A DNA stretch of 64,000 bases, from contig JAIQFE010000012.1 of the NCBI GenBank assembly GCA_020073445.1, positions 1 to 64,000 on the forward strand, written 5' to 3'. Positions 42,182-52,992 of this stretch are shown in pieces. Every line of letters begins with the position of its first letter. Position 1 is the stretch's first letter. The translations under genes and the position numbers were made by a program. Source of the stretch: Terriglobia bacterium (GTDB lineage Bacteria > Acidobacteriota > Terriglobia > Bryobacterales > Bryobacteraceae). The notes beneath the pieces were generated by a model, which ran no database searches, was not told where the DNA came from, and saw nothing but the letters and a program-made list of their open reading frames with translations.

Positions 42182-43311
42182 AGCTTACCGGGTTCCTGGA
42201 GCAGGCCGTCGAGGATTTGCAGAAACTGGGCACCGCGGTGGCCGTCCGTGGCACGATGGTCGGCAGCCAGCGTTCCGGTCAGTACCGGCCGCACACCGAG
42301 CATGCCGTGTTCGGCGGCCCAAGGACGATCCATGATTTTGCCGAATCCGACCAGGGCCACTTGCGGCGGGTAAATCACTCCGAAGACGCTTTCAACGCCA
42401 AGGTCGCCGAGATTGGTCACTGTAATCGTGCCCTCCGTAATCTCGGAGCTGCGCAGCCGGCCGGAGCGAGCACGCGTGATGACATCCCGTAACGCAGCCA
42501 TCAGTTCCTCGGGGGACTTTTGCTCGGCGGCATGGATTGCGGGGATCATGAGGCCGCCGCCGCGAAGCGAAATCGCTACGCCAAGATGAACTTCTGGCGA
42601 CGGCTTGAGCTGATCGTCAATCCAGAAACCGTTTAGTTCGGGCACCTGCACAAGTCCGCGCGCCACGGCCTTCAACAGGAGCGCCGCCGGTAGAACTCGA
42701 TTCTCGATGGAAAGTTTCTGGTTGAACTCCTTCAGCCAATCGAGAGCGACGCTCATGTCGATCTGAGTCGAGAGGTAGTAGTGCGGGATCTCGCGGTTCG
42801 ACCGGGCCATCGCCATCGCGATCGCGTGGCGCATGCCCGTCGCCACTGGCTTCTCGGGCGCGCCAGCTTCGATGTGCTCGGCCTTCTCCGGCGCTTTTGT
42901 TTGAGCCGCCTGTTCAACGTCGTGGCGCTCGATCACTCCGTGCGGACCCGTGCCGGTGATCTTTTCAAGATCGACGCCCAAATCCTGCGCCAGCTTCCGC
43001 GCCATGGGTGAGGCTCTCACACGCCCGCCAGCTTTACGCGCCGGCTGTACAGGCGCGGCCTCAACTGGAGCCTCTCCTTCCACGTGAATGAGCGCGATCG
43101 GAGTTCCCACCGGCAACTTGTCTCCAGGCTGGGCGATCAACTTCTCCACGGTGCCGGTCTGATAAACCTCGACCTCTATGTCGGCCTTCTCCGTGCCCAC
43201 TACCGCGATGATGTCCCCGCGCTTGATGGCATCGCCGGGCTTCACGTTCCATTGCACCAGCGTGCCCTCGGTCATATCGGCGCCCAGGCTCGGCATCCGG
43301 AACTCACCCAT
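42178..43311 (-). CDS. Dihydrolipoamide acyltransferase (E2) of a 2-oxo-acid dehydrogenase complex
   Basis: Core subunit that moves the acyl group from E1 to CoA. Domain order: lipoyl domain (1-78, lipoylated Lys42 in GTEKADIE), Ala/Pro linker, peripheral-subunit-binding domain (about 95-130, [17 protein letters not shown]) and catalytic domain (about 160-377) ending with [17 protein letters not shown], the active-site HxxxDG. ATG at 43309-43311 is used; it overlaps the E1-beta end by 8 bases. The 377 residues suit a single-lipoyl E2 as in acetoin dehydrogenase or Gram-positive-type pyruvate dehydrogenase. The E3 subunit is not encoded nearby. Confidence 0.92.
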   Translation of the reverse strand: MGEFRMPSLGADMTEGTLVQWNVKPGDAIKRGDIIAVVGTEKADIEVEVYQTGTVEKLIAQPGDKLPVGTPIALIHVEGEAPVEAAPVQPARKAGGRVRASPMARKLAQDLGVDLEKITGTGPHGVIERHDVEQAAQTKAPEKAEHIEAGAPEKPVATGMRHAIAMAMARSNREIPHYYLSTQIDMSVALDWLKEFNQKLSIENRVLPAALLLKAVARGLVQVPELNGFWIDDQLKPSPEVHLGVAISLRGGGLMIPAIHAAEQKSPEELMAALRDVITRARSGRLRSSEITEGTITVTNLGDLGVESVFGVIYPPQVALVGFGKIMDRPWAAEHGMLGVRPVLTGTLAADHRATDGHRGAQFLQILDGLLQEPGKL

Positions 43312-44278
43312 GCGATGCAACCATTCTTTCGACTGCCGCGCTGATAGTCGTCACCTGAGGGATCGCCGCCGCCTCCATGTGCGCAGCGTAGGGCATGGGG
43401 ACTTCGGCCCCGCAAAGACGCTCGACCGGGGCATCGAGATCGTATAGAGCCTGCTCCATCAAACGCGCGCTTACTTCCGCCGATATTCCTCCGCTGCGCC
43501 AGCCCTCATCCACAATCAAGGCGCGGTGGGTTCGCGAAACGGATTCCACCAACGTGCGATCGTCCAGCGGGCGAAGCGTCCGCAGATCCACAACTTCCGC
43601 CTCAATCCCTTTTTGTGCCAAACCCTTCGCAGCCTCCAGGGCTTTCCATAAGCTGTTGCCGTAGGTGATCACCGATATGTCCCGGCCGGGCCGGCGTACG
43701 CGGGCGCGATCAATCTCAATTGGCCCGGCGTCAGCGGGTAGCTCCCCCTCCATGTTATACAGCAGCGCATTTTCAAAAATCAGCACCGGATCGGGATCCT
43801 GCAAGGCCGTGAGCAGCATGCCGTGCGCATCTTCGAGCGTCGCGGGGGCCAGAACCTTGATCCCTGGGATGTGCGCGTACCAGCCTTCCAAGCTGTGGGA
43901 ATGTTGCGCCGCGAGCTGACGACCTCCGCCCGTGGCCATGCGGATGACGACGGGGACGTTGAACTGGCCACCCGACATGTGCAGAAAAGTAGCAGCGTTG
44001 TTCACGATCTGGTCGAGCGCCAGGAGACTGAAGTTGCAGGTCATGATTTCGACGATCGGGCGCATGCCACCCAGCGAGGCTCCGATCCCCGCGCCCACGA
44101 ATGCCGATTCCGACAACGGAGTATCGCGAATCCGCTCGGGTCCGAACTCCGCCAGCAGCCCTTTGCTCACGGCGTAACAGCCGCCATATCGGCCGACGTC
44201 TTCGCCCATCAGGAACACTCGATCGTCACCCTTGAGGGCTTTGCGCATGGCTTCGCGAATGGCATCCCGGTAGGTCAT
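43304..44278 (-). CDS. pdhB: 2-oxo-acid dehydrogenase E1 component, beta subunit (pyruvate/acetoin type)
   Basis: A 324-residue transketolase-like subunit that pairs with E1-alpha to decarboxylate the substrate on thiamine diphosphate. It shows [70 protein letters not shown] and the C-terminal [18 protein letters not shown]. These blocks are shared by pyruvate and acetoin dehydrogenases, so the substrate is not decided by sequence alone. It overlaps E1-alpha by 4 bases. Confidence 0.92.
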   Translation of the reverse strand: MTYRDAIREAMRKALKGDDRVFLMGEDVGRYGGCYAVSKGLLAEFGPERIRDTPLSESAFVGAGIGASLGGMRPIVEIMTCNFSLLALDQIVNNAATFLHMSGGQFNVPVVIRMATGGGRQLAAQHSHSLEGWYAHIPGIKVLAPATLEDAHGMLLTALQDPDPVLIFENALLYNMEGELPADAGPIEIDRARVRRPGRDISVITYGNSLWKALEAAKGLAQKGIEAEVVDLRTLRPLDDRTLVESVSRTHRALIVDEGWRSGGISAEVSARLMEQALYDLDAPVERLCGAEVPMPYAAHMEAAAIPQVTTISAAVERMVASHG

Positions 44279-45248
44279 GTGGACGATCCTTTATCCGAAT
44301 AGACGAAGCGGAGAAGATTTTCGACCGGCTCCCAAGTACCTGCCTCAGCGAACGCAATCGCTTCGTCGATCTCCTTGGCGGCGCGCCGCTCGAGGTCGGC
44401 GACATCTGCGTCAACTTTGGTGCCGTCCGTTTCCAGACTGCGGATCAAAGCCGGGATGGGATCGCGTTTCTTCCACTCTTCCACTTCGGCCTTGTCGCGG
44501 TAGAGTTCCGGATCGTACATGGAGTGGGCGCGGAAGCGATATGTCCGGCATTCCAGAAAGTAGGGTCCTTCTCCAGAGCGAACATGCTCGGCGGCGGACC
44601 TCGCCGCTTCTTCGACCGCCAGCACGTCCATACCATCTACCGCCGCGGCAGAAACACTGTAAGCGGCAGCTTTCTTCGTCAAATCCGTTTGCGAATGCGA
44701 GACGTCCAGCCGGGTGCCCATCGCGTAGCGGTTGTTTTCGCACACAAAGAGCACCGGAAGCTTCCACAATGCCGACAAGTTCATGGACTCGTGAAACTCG
44801 CCCTCGGCCACAGCCCCGTCTCCAAAGAAGCAACAGGTCACTCGCGGCTGGTTGCGCATCTTGTCTGCCAGTGCTAAGCCGACAGCTACGGGAAGCCCCC
44901 CGCCAACCACAGCGTTGCCGCCGTAGAAGTGCGTCTTGGCATCGAACAGGTGCATCGATCCGCCGCGCCCGCGGCTGCAGCCCTCCTGCTTGCCGAACAT
45001 CTCCGCCATCACCGATCCGGCTGAAATGCCCCGGGCAAGGGCGTGCCCGTGTTCGCGGTAAGTGGATACGATCGCATCTTCGGGCCGGAGCGCTTGGACG
45101 ACTCCGACCCCCACGGCTTCCTCACCGATGTAAAGGTGCAGGAATCCGCGGATCTTCTGCTGTGTGTATAACTCAGCGCACTTCTCCTCGAAGCGCCGTA
45201 TCAGGAGCATTTGCCGCAGCAGGTCAAGCCGGTGCTCGCGAAGGTCGC

Positions 45249-45252
<4 letters not shown>
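44275..45252 (-). CDS. pdhA: 2-oxo-acid dehydrogenase E1 component, alpha subunit (pyruvate/acetoin type)
   Basis: A 325-residue thiamine-diphosphate subunit. The ThDP motif [31 protein letters not shown] (GDG...NN) is complete. Also present are [50 protein letters not shown] and the phosphorylation-loop-like [15 protein letters not shown]. It overlaps the acyl-CoA synthetase gene by 4 bases at its start and pdhB by 4 at its end, indicating strict co-translation. Confidence 0.93.
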
Positions 45253-47015
<1,763 letters not shown>

Positions 47016-47208
47016 GTACTTTGTCGATTCACTGTCAGACGTGGCACGTGGACGACCACTTTCTTCTCTCGGAAAGGCTGGCCAGTGGCTGGATTTTGGA
47101 AGGTCTGCGTGTTTTCGCGCAGCCTCTGTGGCGTTTCGCCCTTGCGAGGCGCATGCGGGCGCGGGCCAGTTGATATAAACTAACTCAAAATCGTCCAGGA
47201 AAGGCGAC

Positions 47209-48963
47209 ATGAACGTCCGCAAGCTGCTCGACTGGCGCAAGCTCCTCATTTATTCGCATCGATGGCTAGGAATCGCCATCACGGTGATGTTCCTGGTCTG
47301 GACGTTCTCAGGCGTGGTCCTCATGTATTACGGCCACCCTCAAATCACTGCCGGAGAGCGCCTGCTTCGGCTGGAGCCCATCAACTTTTCGACGGCAACC
47401 GTGACGCCCGCTGAGGCGGCGGCCAAGGCTGGCATCAAGCCGTACCGCGTGCGGCTGTCCATGTATGACGGCCGGCCTGTGTACCGGATGACCCGGGTCA
47501 GCATCGGCAACTGGTCGGCGGTCTATGCGGACACCGGCGAAGTCCTTCCCCGCATGGGCCGGGAACAGGCCCTGAAGTGGATGCAGCAATTCGCCCCCGA
47601 GCACGCTTCCACCATGACCTACGACGCTTATCTGGAGACGCCCGACGAGTACACGAGAATTCCCACGCTGGCCGGGTACGTTCCGCTGCATCGTATTGCT
47701 ATGAACGATCCGGCAGGCACCGAATATTACATCTCCGAAAAGAGCAACGACATCATTCAGAAGACCGACCGTAGGAGTCGTGTTCTCGCGATTTCCGGCT
47801 ACGTTCTTCACAACCTGTTCTTCTTCCGACAGCGCACTTGGTGGACGCCGTTGCTGGATTTCATCGCCTGGGCCGCCATGCTCATGGTGGTGACCGGTAT
47901 CGTCGTCGGAATCTGGCGCGTTGCGCTCAAGCCGCGATTCCGTCACAAAGGTGTTCCGTCCTACACGCCCTACTCCAGTTGGATGAAGTGGCACCACTAT
48001 GCGGGGCTGATCTTTGGCTTGTTTTCGATCTCCTGGGTCCTGAGCGGGATGATCCCCATCAGCACGTTTCCGATCCCCGGATGGACGGAGGTGTCCAAGC
48101 GCGTCGAGAGCAACGGCGAGGGATTCATCATGGGAAATCCCACCATTTCTCCAAGGTCAACCATGACGAAGGAGATGGCGCGCGCCATCACAGGCGGCCC
48201 GCTGAACCTGCAGCCGCTCCAGATAGAAAACGTGCGGAATGCCATTGGGAGGATTCAGGAAAAGTTCGCTCCGAAGGAAGTGGAACTCGTCCAGTTCAGA
48301 GGCGAGCCCTACTTCGTCGCCTACCAGCCGCCCACAACCGAAGTGGAAGCCCGGCATTGGACCACCAACAACTCGATCAACGCCGTAAATCTCCCGCAGC
48401 ATAACCCGCACGTGTTCGTGTCCATTCGCCATCCGGAGAACGGCGTGATCACTACGTTCGGCAAGGAGGTGATGGAACAGGCATCCCGTGAAGCGATGCC
48501 GAATGTTCCAGTCATCGCGAGCGATTGGCTGACCGAATACGACAACTACTATCACCAGACGACCACGTCCTTCGAATTGGGCCGGCACAAGCCGGCTTAC
48601 GTGCTGCCTGTGCTGCGCGTGCGCTACAAAGATGAAAACGAGACTTGGCTGTATTTCACGCCGTCCCTCGGCCAGATGGTGAAGTTCGACAAGCTCGATC
48701 GCGCGAACCGATGGGTCTATTACGGCCTGCACGCGATGGACTGGCCGGGCCTGTTCCATCGCCGGCCGTTGTGGGACATCGTGACGATCGCATTGTTGGC
48801 GGGCCTTGCGGCGATCAGTATCACGACGCTGTTACCGGCCTTCCGCCGCCTGAAGCGGCACGCGGCTCATGGCTGGAAATGGGCGTTCGCGCCGAAACCA
48901 GTGCGGACAACTCCCAGCCCTGGATTCGCCATGTCGGACAGCGATCGCATTTCCGGCGACTGA
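47209..48963 (+). CDS. PepSY-associated membrane protein
   Basis: A 584-residue inner-membrane protein of the PepSY-TM family. Helices: about 15-40 ([24 protein letters not shown], with SHRWLG at the N-terminus), 205-240, 260-290 ([20 protein letters not shown]) and 525-550. Periplasmic PepSY-like regions lie between ([29 protein letters not shown]). Conserved His in [13 protein letters not shown] and WHHYAGL could bind heme, as proposed for related ferric-reductase-like proteins. AGGAAAGG stands before ATG 47209. It diverges from the acsA operon and faces the secreted cassette. Iron or electron transfer at the membrane is a reasonable inference. Confidence 0.87.
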   Translation: MNVRKLLDWRKLLIYSHRWLGIAITVMFLVWTFSGVVLMYYGHPQITAGERLLRLEPINFSTATVTPAEAAAKAGIKPYRVRLSMYDGRPVYRMTRVSIGNWSAVYADTGEVLPRMGREQALKWMQQFAPEHASTMTYDAYLETPDEYTRIPTLAGYVPLHRIAMNDPAGTEYYISEKSNDIIQKTDRRSRVLAISGYVLHNLFFFRQRTWWTPLLDFIAWAAMLMVVTGIVVGIWRVALKPRFRHKGVPSYTPYSSWMKWHHYAGLIFGLFSISWVLSGMIPISTFPIPGWTEVSKRVESNGEGFIMGNPTISPRSTMTKEMARAITGGPLNLQPLQIENVRNAIGRIQEKFAPKEVELVQFRGEPYFVAYQPPTTEVEARHWTTNNSINAVNLPQHNPHVFVSIRHPENGVITTFGKEVMEQASREAMPNVPVIASDWLTEYDNYYHQTTTSFELGRHKPAYVLPVLRVRYKDENETWLYFTPSLGQMVKFDKLDRANRWVYYGLHAMDWPGLFHRRPLWDIVTIALLAGLAAISITTLLPAFRRLKRHAAHGWKWAFAPKPVRTTPSPGFAMSDSDRISGD

Positions 48964-48988
48964 CGGCCGGTCCTGCGTTTGCCGGATA

Positions 48989-50716
48989 TTACTTTTTCGT
49001 AGCGGCCGCTTCGAGCATGGCACGAATCTCGGCCGCGGCTGTGGGGTTGGCGCCTCCACGTGCAGGAGCGCCGCGACCAGGGCCAGCCCCGGGAGCCGCA
49101 CCGGGAGTCGCGGGAGGATTACCTTTGGCTTGGCCGGCAGCTGCCGCGGGGGGCGCACCGCCACCGCGTCCGGCGCGCTGTACGCCAACGACTTCGATCG
49201 GCTTCTTGCCTTCGGAATCGACGAGGTTGGGATTGGCCCCGTGATCGAGCAGATACTTCACTAAATCCGTCTTGAGCGTACGCGCCGCCTCATGGAGTGC
49301 CGAGGTGCCCTCGTTGTTCGAAGGAGCACGGGAAACATTAAACGAGTAGGTCTGGGTCCCGGTGACTTTGGCGTTCACATCGGCCGAATGCTGCGTCATC
49401 AGATCCAGGATCTGCATATTCACCTGTGTGGCGGCGCCGCGCCCAGCGGGACCGGCCCCGGCGGCGAGCAGGAAGGCCGTGTATCCCATGGTGTTGATGT
49501 TGGGGTCGGCGCCTTTTGCCAGCAGAGCTTGAATGACTTCTACGTCGTTATTTTGCACTGCGCGGAACAACGGCGTGGTGCCCGTGCTGATCTGGTTGTC
49601 CCCAAAGCGTCCCCTGCTGGGTGCGTTCGGGCGATGAAAGTTCATCTCCGGATTGGGGTCGACCCCCGCACTCAGTTGCGCGTTGATGATGTCCATGCTG
49701 GAGACAACAGGCCCGGCAGGAACCGCCACAGGCGGAGGCGCTCCGCGACCGCCGCGTCCACCACCTCCACGGCCTCCGCCGCCCCCGCCGAAACCGCTAA
49801 ACCCGCTTCCTCCCCCTGGACTGGCCTTGCGATCGACAGCGATCCATAGGGCCGTGCGTCCCCACCAATCCCAAACATTGAGATCGGCGCCTTTATCCAT
49901 CAGCAGCTTGGCCACATCGTTATGCTCGTTATCCAGGGCGATCATCAGCGGCGTAATCCCTTCCGGCGTCGGCAGATTCACGTCGGCTCCGGCTGCGATC
50001 AAGTCTTCGACACACTCATAGCAGCCGCCGCGCGCAGCGTACAACAACGCGTTTAGTCCGCCTACCGAACGATACTGCGTGCGGGGCTCACTGGTAACCT
50101 GGCTGGGCCAATCGGTGTACAGCGCCCGCGGCTTGACGTCGGCGCCTTTTGAAAGCAGCAGCTTGACCATCTGCGCCGCGTTCCGGTTGGACGCAGCGGC
50201 GTACATCAGTGGCGTCTGGCGGTGAAATTCCTCGATCGTATTTACATTCGCGCCCGCATTGACCAGCAGTTGGACGACGGACACATCACCGCCGGTGATC
50301 GCCATCATCAGCGCCGTCTCGCCATCCGGATTCGCGGAATCGACCTTCGCACCAGCGTCGAGCAGCATTTTGACCAGGCGCCCGTTGGACTGCCGGGCGG
50401 CCACCGTCAGAGGCGAGACGCCAAACTCGTTGGTGGCGTTTACGTCGGCCTTTTTGGCGATCAGTGCCTCGGCGATTTCATACTCCGTGCGGTCCACCGC
50501 CCAAATCAGAGGGCTGGTGCCGTCAGGCTGGGCGCGGTTCACGTCCGCTCCGGCTTGAATTCGCTCGAGTGCCAGCTTGGTTTTGCCGGACTGAATGAGC
50601 GTCGCGAGATCGTCGGCGGCCTTCTGGGCCTGCTGCACTTGCGCCAGAACCGCATGCGCCAAAGCGAGGATTCCCACCGTCGCAGCGCACAAAAGAACCA
50701 GATTAAAGCGCTTCAT
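48989..50716 (-). CDS. Exported ankyrin-repeat protein with Gly-rich insert
   Basis: A 575-residue protein. ATG at 50714-50716 gives a signal peptide (LVLLCAATVGILALAHAVLAQ). About eight ankyrin repeats follow (pattern DGxTPLxxAVxxxxxEIAxxLIxxGADVN, e.g. PDGTSPLIWAVDRTEYEIAE). The repeats are interrupted near residues 300-335 by a Gly/Arg-rich low-complexity run (encoded at about 49725-49818), and the C-terminus is Ala/Pro/Gly-rich. Ankyrins mediate protein binding; an exported one must act in the periplasm or outside. It is the last gene of cassette 1 (DUF1592-DUF1552-MBL-ankyrin), matching the ankyrin gene that ends cassette 2. Confidence 0.9.
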   Translation of the reverse strand: MKRFNLVLLCAATVGILALAHAVLAQVQQAQKAADDLATLIQSGKTKLALERIQAGADVNRAQPDGTSPLIWAVDRTEYEIAEALIAKKADVNATNEFGVSPLTVAARQSNGRLVKMLLDAGAKVDSANPDGETALMMAITGGDVSVVQLLVNAGANVNTIEEFHRQTPLMYAAASNRNAAQMVKLLLSKGADVKPRALYTDWPSQVTSEPRTQYRSVGGLNALLYAARGGCYECVEDLIAAGADVNLPTPEGITPLMIALDNEHNDVAKLLMDKGADLNVWDWWGRTALWIAVDRKASPGGGSGFSGFGGGGGGRGGGGRGGRGAPPPVAVPAGPVVSSMDIINAQLSAGVDPNPEMNFHRPNAPSRGRFGDNQISTGTTPLFRAVQNNDVEVIQALLAKGADPNINTMGYTAFLLAAGAGPAGRGAATQVNMQILDLMTQHSADVNAKVTGTQTYSFNVSRAPSNNEGTSALHEAARTLKTDLVKYLLDHGANPNLVDSEGKKPIEVVGVQRAGRGGGAPPAAAAGQAKGNPPATPGAAPGAGPGRGAPARGGANPTAAAEIRAMLEAAATKK

Positions 50717-50738
50717 TCGTGTCCCCAAACCATGCCCC

Positions 50739-51647
50739 CTAGACAACGTTCGCACCCAACTTATCCTGATACGCCCAACCACCCTTCGCCGCGGCATACA
50801 AAAACTTCAACGGATCTTTCCACTTGCGAGGAAGGCCATCGAGAGCCCCGCCCTCGAGCATGTCCTGGGGGCCCTCGCCAGCCCGGACGCGGTCGAAAAT
50901 GCGCTGCCGAACTTCCTCCATCATGTCGCGCTCGGCCTTGAATTGCGCCTTAGTCATGACGGGACCATATGCCGGCACGATTTTGGTCTGTTCGTTGCTG
51001 AGTGCGAGCAGTAAATCCATGGAGTCCACGCGGCCGCCAACCCACGCTCCGGTGAACCAGTCGAGCTCGGGATCCCGCACGGGCGATGCAACGTCGCCCA
51101 CGGCGATCACGTTCGCGCCCTTGAAGTGGACATAAAGGTCGCCCGAGGTATGCGCCATCCGCAGATAGCCGTAGTCGATTTCCTCGTTACCGGCCTTCAT
51201 CGAGCCCTGAACGGTAAAGGTCTCCGTAGGGAGTGCGGCCTTGGGGCGAGCCTTCTCATAGCGCTGCTCGGCCGGAACCCAGTATTTGGTCGCCATCCAT
51301 TCCCTGGTATGCTTTTGGGCGATGACCTTGGCGCCCTGCGCCGCGAATTGCTCGTTGTTGGCGGTCTGATCGAGGTGATAGTGCGTATTGAACAAGGTCT
51401 GGACCTTGCCATTGGGAGCCAAGCCCTTCAGCGCGGCCATCACGGCATCGCCGGATCCGGGCGCTCCGCTGTCTACGAGAACGAAGCCTTCCCCGGTGGA
51501 GAAGGCGGTGACATTGGAGCCGCCTCCATCGATCACAGCCAGGGTGCTGCTCAGCTTGTTGACCGGCTGCTGTGCCTTTAATAACCTCGGCGCCCACAGG
51601 GTGAACGCACCGGCGGCCGCGGTTTTCAAAACCTCTCTTCGATTCAC
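50739..51647 (-). CDS. Exported metallo-beta-lactamase-fold protein with altered metal ligands
   Basis: A 302-residue protein with a twin-arginine-like signal (MNRREVLKTAAAGAFTLWAP). The fold is recognisable from LVDSGAPGSGDAVMAALKGL, TLFNTHYHLDQTANN, MAHTSGDLYVHFKGANVIAVGDVAS and IVPAYGPVMTKAQF. The usual HxHxDH reads HYHLDQ and the usual GHG near the end reads AYG, so two metal-ligand His are replaced; activity may be single-metal or lost. Relatives include SoxH-like and glyoxalase II-like hydrolases. It starts 10 bases after the DUF1552 gene and is the variable member of cassette 1. Confidence 0.85.
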   Translation of the reverse strand: MNRREVLKTAAAGAFTLWAPRLLKAQQPVNKLSSTLAVIDGGGSNVTAFSTGEGFVLVDSGAPGSGDAVMAALKGLAPNGKVQTLFNTHYHLDQTANNEQFAAQGAKVIAQKHTREWMATKYWVPAEQRYEKARPKAALPTETFTVQGSMKAGNEEIDYGYLRMAHTSGDLYVHFKGANVIAVGDVASPVRDPELDWFTGAWVGGRVDSMDLLLALSNEQTKIVPAYGPVMTKAQFKAERDMMEEVRQRIFDRVRAGEGPQDMLEGGALDGLPRKWKDPLKFLYAAAKGGWAYQDKLGANVV

Positions 51648-51657
51648 GTGCGAACTC

Positions 51658-52983
51658 CTATACTTCCGCGATAGTTCCCGTGCTGTCGCCGAAGTGATCC
51701 TGCTCGTGACCCACCTTCTGCAGCAAGGTCAGATGCAGGTTCGCGATGGGTGTGCGCTCCGGCAGCACCAGATGCTGGCCGCCCTGCTTCAGCTTGCCGT
51801 TGCCGCCGCCGACGATCAGGTTCGGGATCGGGTAATTGCTGTGCTGGTCGGAGTTGCTCATGTTCGATCCATACATGAAGATCGAGTGGTCCAGCAGCGA
51901 GCCCTGTCCGTCCGGCGTATCGGCCATCTTCTTGATGAAGTCGGCAAACTGCTGCATATGCCACTTCTGGATCTGCACCAGCTTCTGGATGCGCTCCATG
52001 ATGTTGGCGTGGTGCGACACCGGATGGAACCCGTCGGAGATGTTGAGGAACGGATAGGTCCGGTTGGTGCCTTCCGCCACGGTGATGTAAGTGGCAACGC
52101 GCGTGAGATCGGCTTGGTAGGCCAGGGCGAGAAGGTCGTACATGATCTTTTCCTGCGCGGCGAAATCCTCCAGTTCACCGATCGGAGCATTAGGGATCTG
52201 GATGCCCGAAAGATTGGAACTGCCGGCCATCTTGGAACGCCGTTCGATCTCACGCACGTTCTCGAGATATCCATCGAGAATGGCCTTGTCCTCGCTACCC
52301 AGATCACCTTTCAGCTTGTTGATCCGGACATTGATCAGGTCCAGAATGCTGTTCTTCTGGCGGGCCATCGCGACGCGCTCCCGTGGAGTATCGCCTTCGC
52401 CGAACATCATCAGAAAGACTTTGCGCGGGTTGTATTCCATCGGCAGCGGCGTATTCGCATCGCGGAAGGACAGCGTAGTGAAGGGGCCGCCATTGCCCGC
52501 GGCCACCTGAATGGTGGTCTCCGAGGAGAGTTCGAGCGAAGGAAACTGCGTATCCTGGCTGATGAACTTCGACATCACCTGGTCCAGCGTCGTGGCCATC
52601 GCGTTTCCGGTGGGATTAGTGGCGCTCAGCCAAGTCGCGGGATTGCGCACGTGCACCGAACCCGCCGCTGCGGCGTTTTCCATGTTGCCGAACGAGGTCA
52701 CGTACTTTTTATACGGTTCGAGCGGCGAGTTGATTTCGTTCAGCTTAAAGGCGCTGCCGGAGCCCGAAGGCGTCCAGCGGTCCATCTCCGGGCCGAACTT
52801 GGTGTTGAACATGATGGCGCCGTGAGGGATATAGAAGAAGCCGGCGCGAATCTTGGGATTCGCCGCGGTCTGCGCCAGGGCGGTGGAGGCGGGCACCATG
52901 GCACTGAGGAACGGAAGCGCCAGGTTGACACCCGCTCCCTTCAGGATGGTTCTCCGGGAGATGTGCTTCTTGGTGATGAACAT
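51658..52983 (-). CDS. Tat-exported DUF1552 protein (cassette 1)
   Basis: A 441-residue protein with the Tat motif SRRTILKG and a following hydrophobic stretch. The mature part matches DUF1552, a family of unknown function abundant in Planctomycetes and Acidobacteria and almost always next to a DUF1592-type heme protein. Typical blocks: FFYIPHGAIMFN, SPLEPYKKYVTSFGNMENA, TLDQVMSKFISQDTQFPSLELS and DHSIFMYGSNMSNSDQHSNYPIPNLIVGG. The last block (SNMSN...H) resembles the metal-site region of sulfatase/phosphatase folds, so a hydrolase is possible. It lies 9 bases after the DUF1592 gene. Its parallel in cassette 2 is at 60030-61403. Confidence 0.9.
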   Translation of the reverse strand: MFITKKHISRRTILKGAGVNLALPFLSAMVPASTALAQTAANPKIRAGFFYIPHGAIMFNTKFGPEMDRWTPSGSGSAFKLNEINSPLEPYKKYVTSFGNMENAAAAGSVHVRNPATWLSATNPTGNAMATTLDQVMSKFISQDTQFPSLELSSETTIQVAAGNGGPFTTLSFRDANTPLPMEYNPRKVFLMMFGEGDTPRERVAMARQKNSILDLINVRINKLKGDLGSEDKAILDGYLENVREIERRSKMAGSSNLSGIQIPNAPIGELEDFAAQEKIMYDLLALAYQADLTRVATYITVAEGTNRTYPFLNISDGFHPVSHHANIMERIQKLVQIQKWHMQQFADFIKKMADTPDGQGSLLDHSIFMYGSNMSNSDQHSNYPIPNLIVGGGNGKLKQGGQHLVLPERTPIANLHLTLLQKVGHEQDHFGDSTGTIAEV

Positions 52984-52992
52984 GATCGTCTC

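Noticed and set aside
49725-49818. Gly-rich coding repeat as a possible CRISPR or DNA repeat array
   Set aside because: It is a GGC/CCG-biased low-complexity run inside the ankyrin gene, with no regular repeat-spacer structure.
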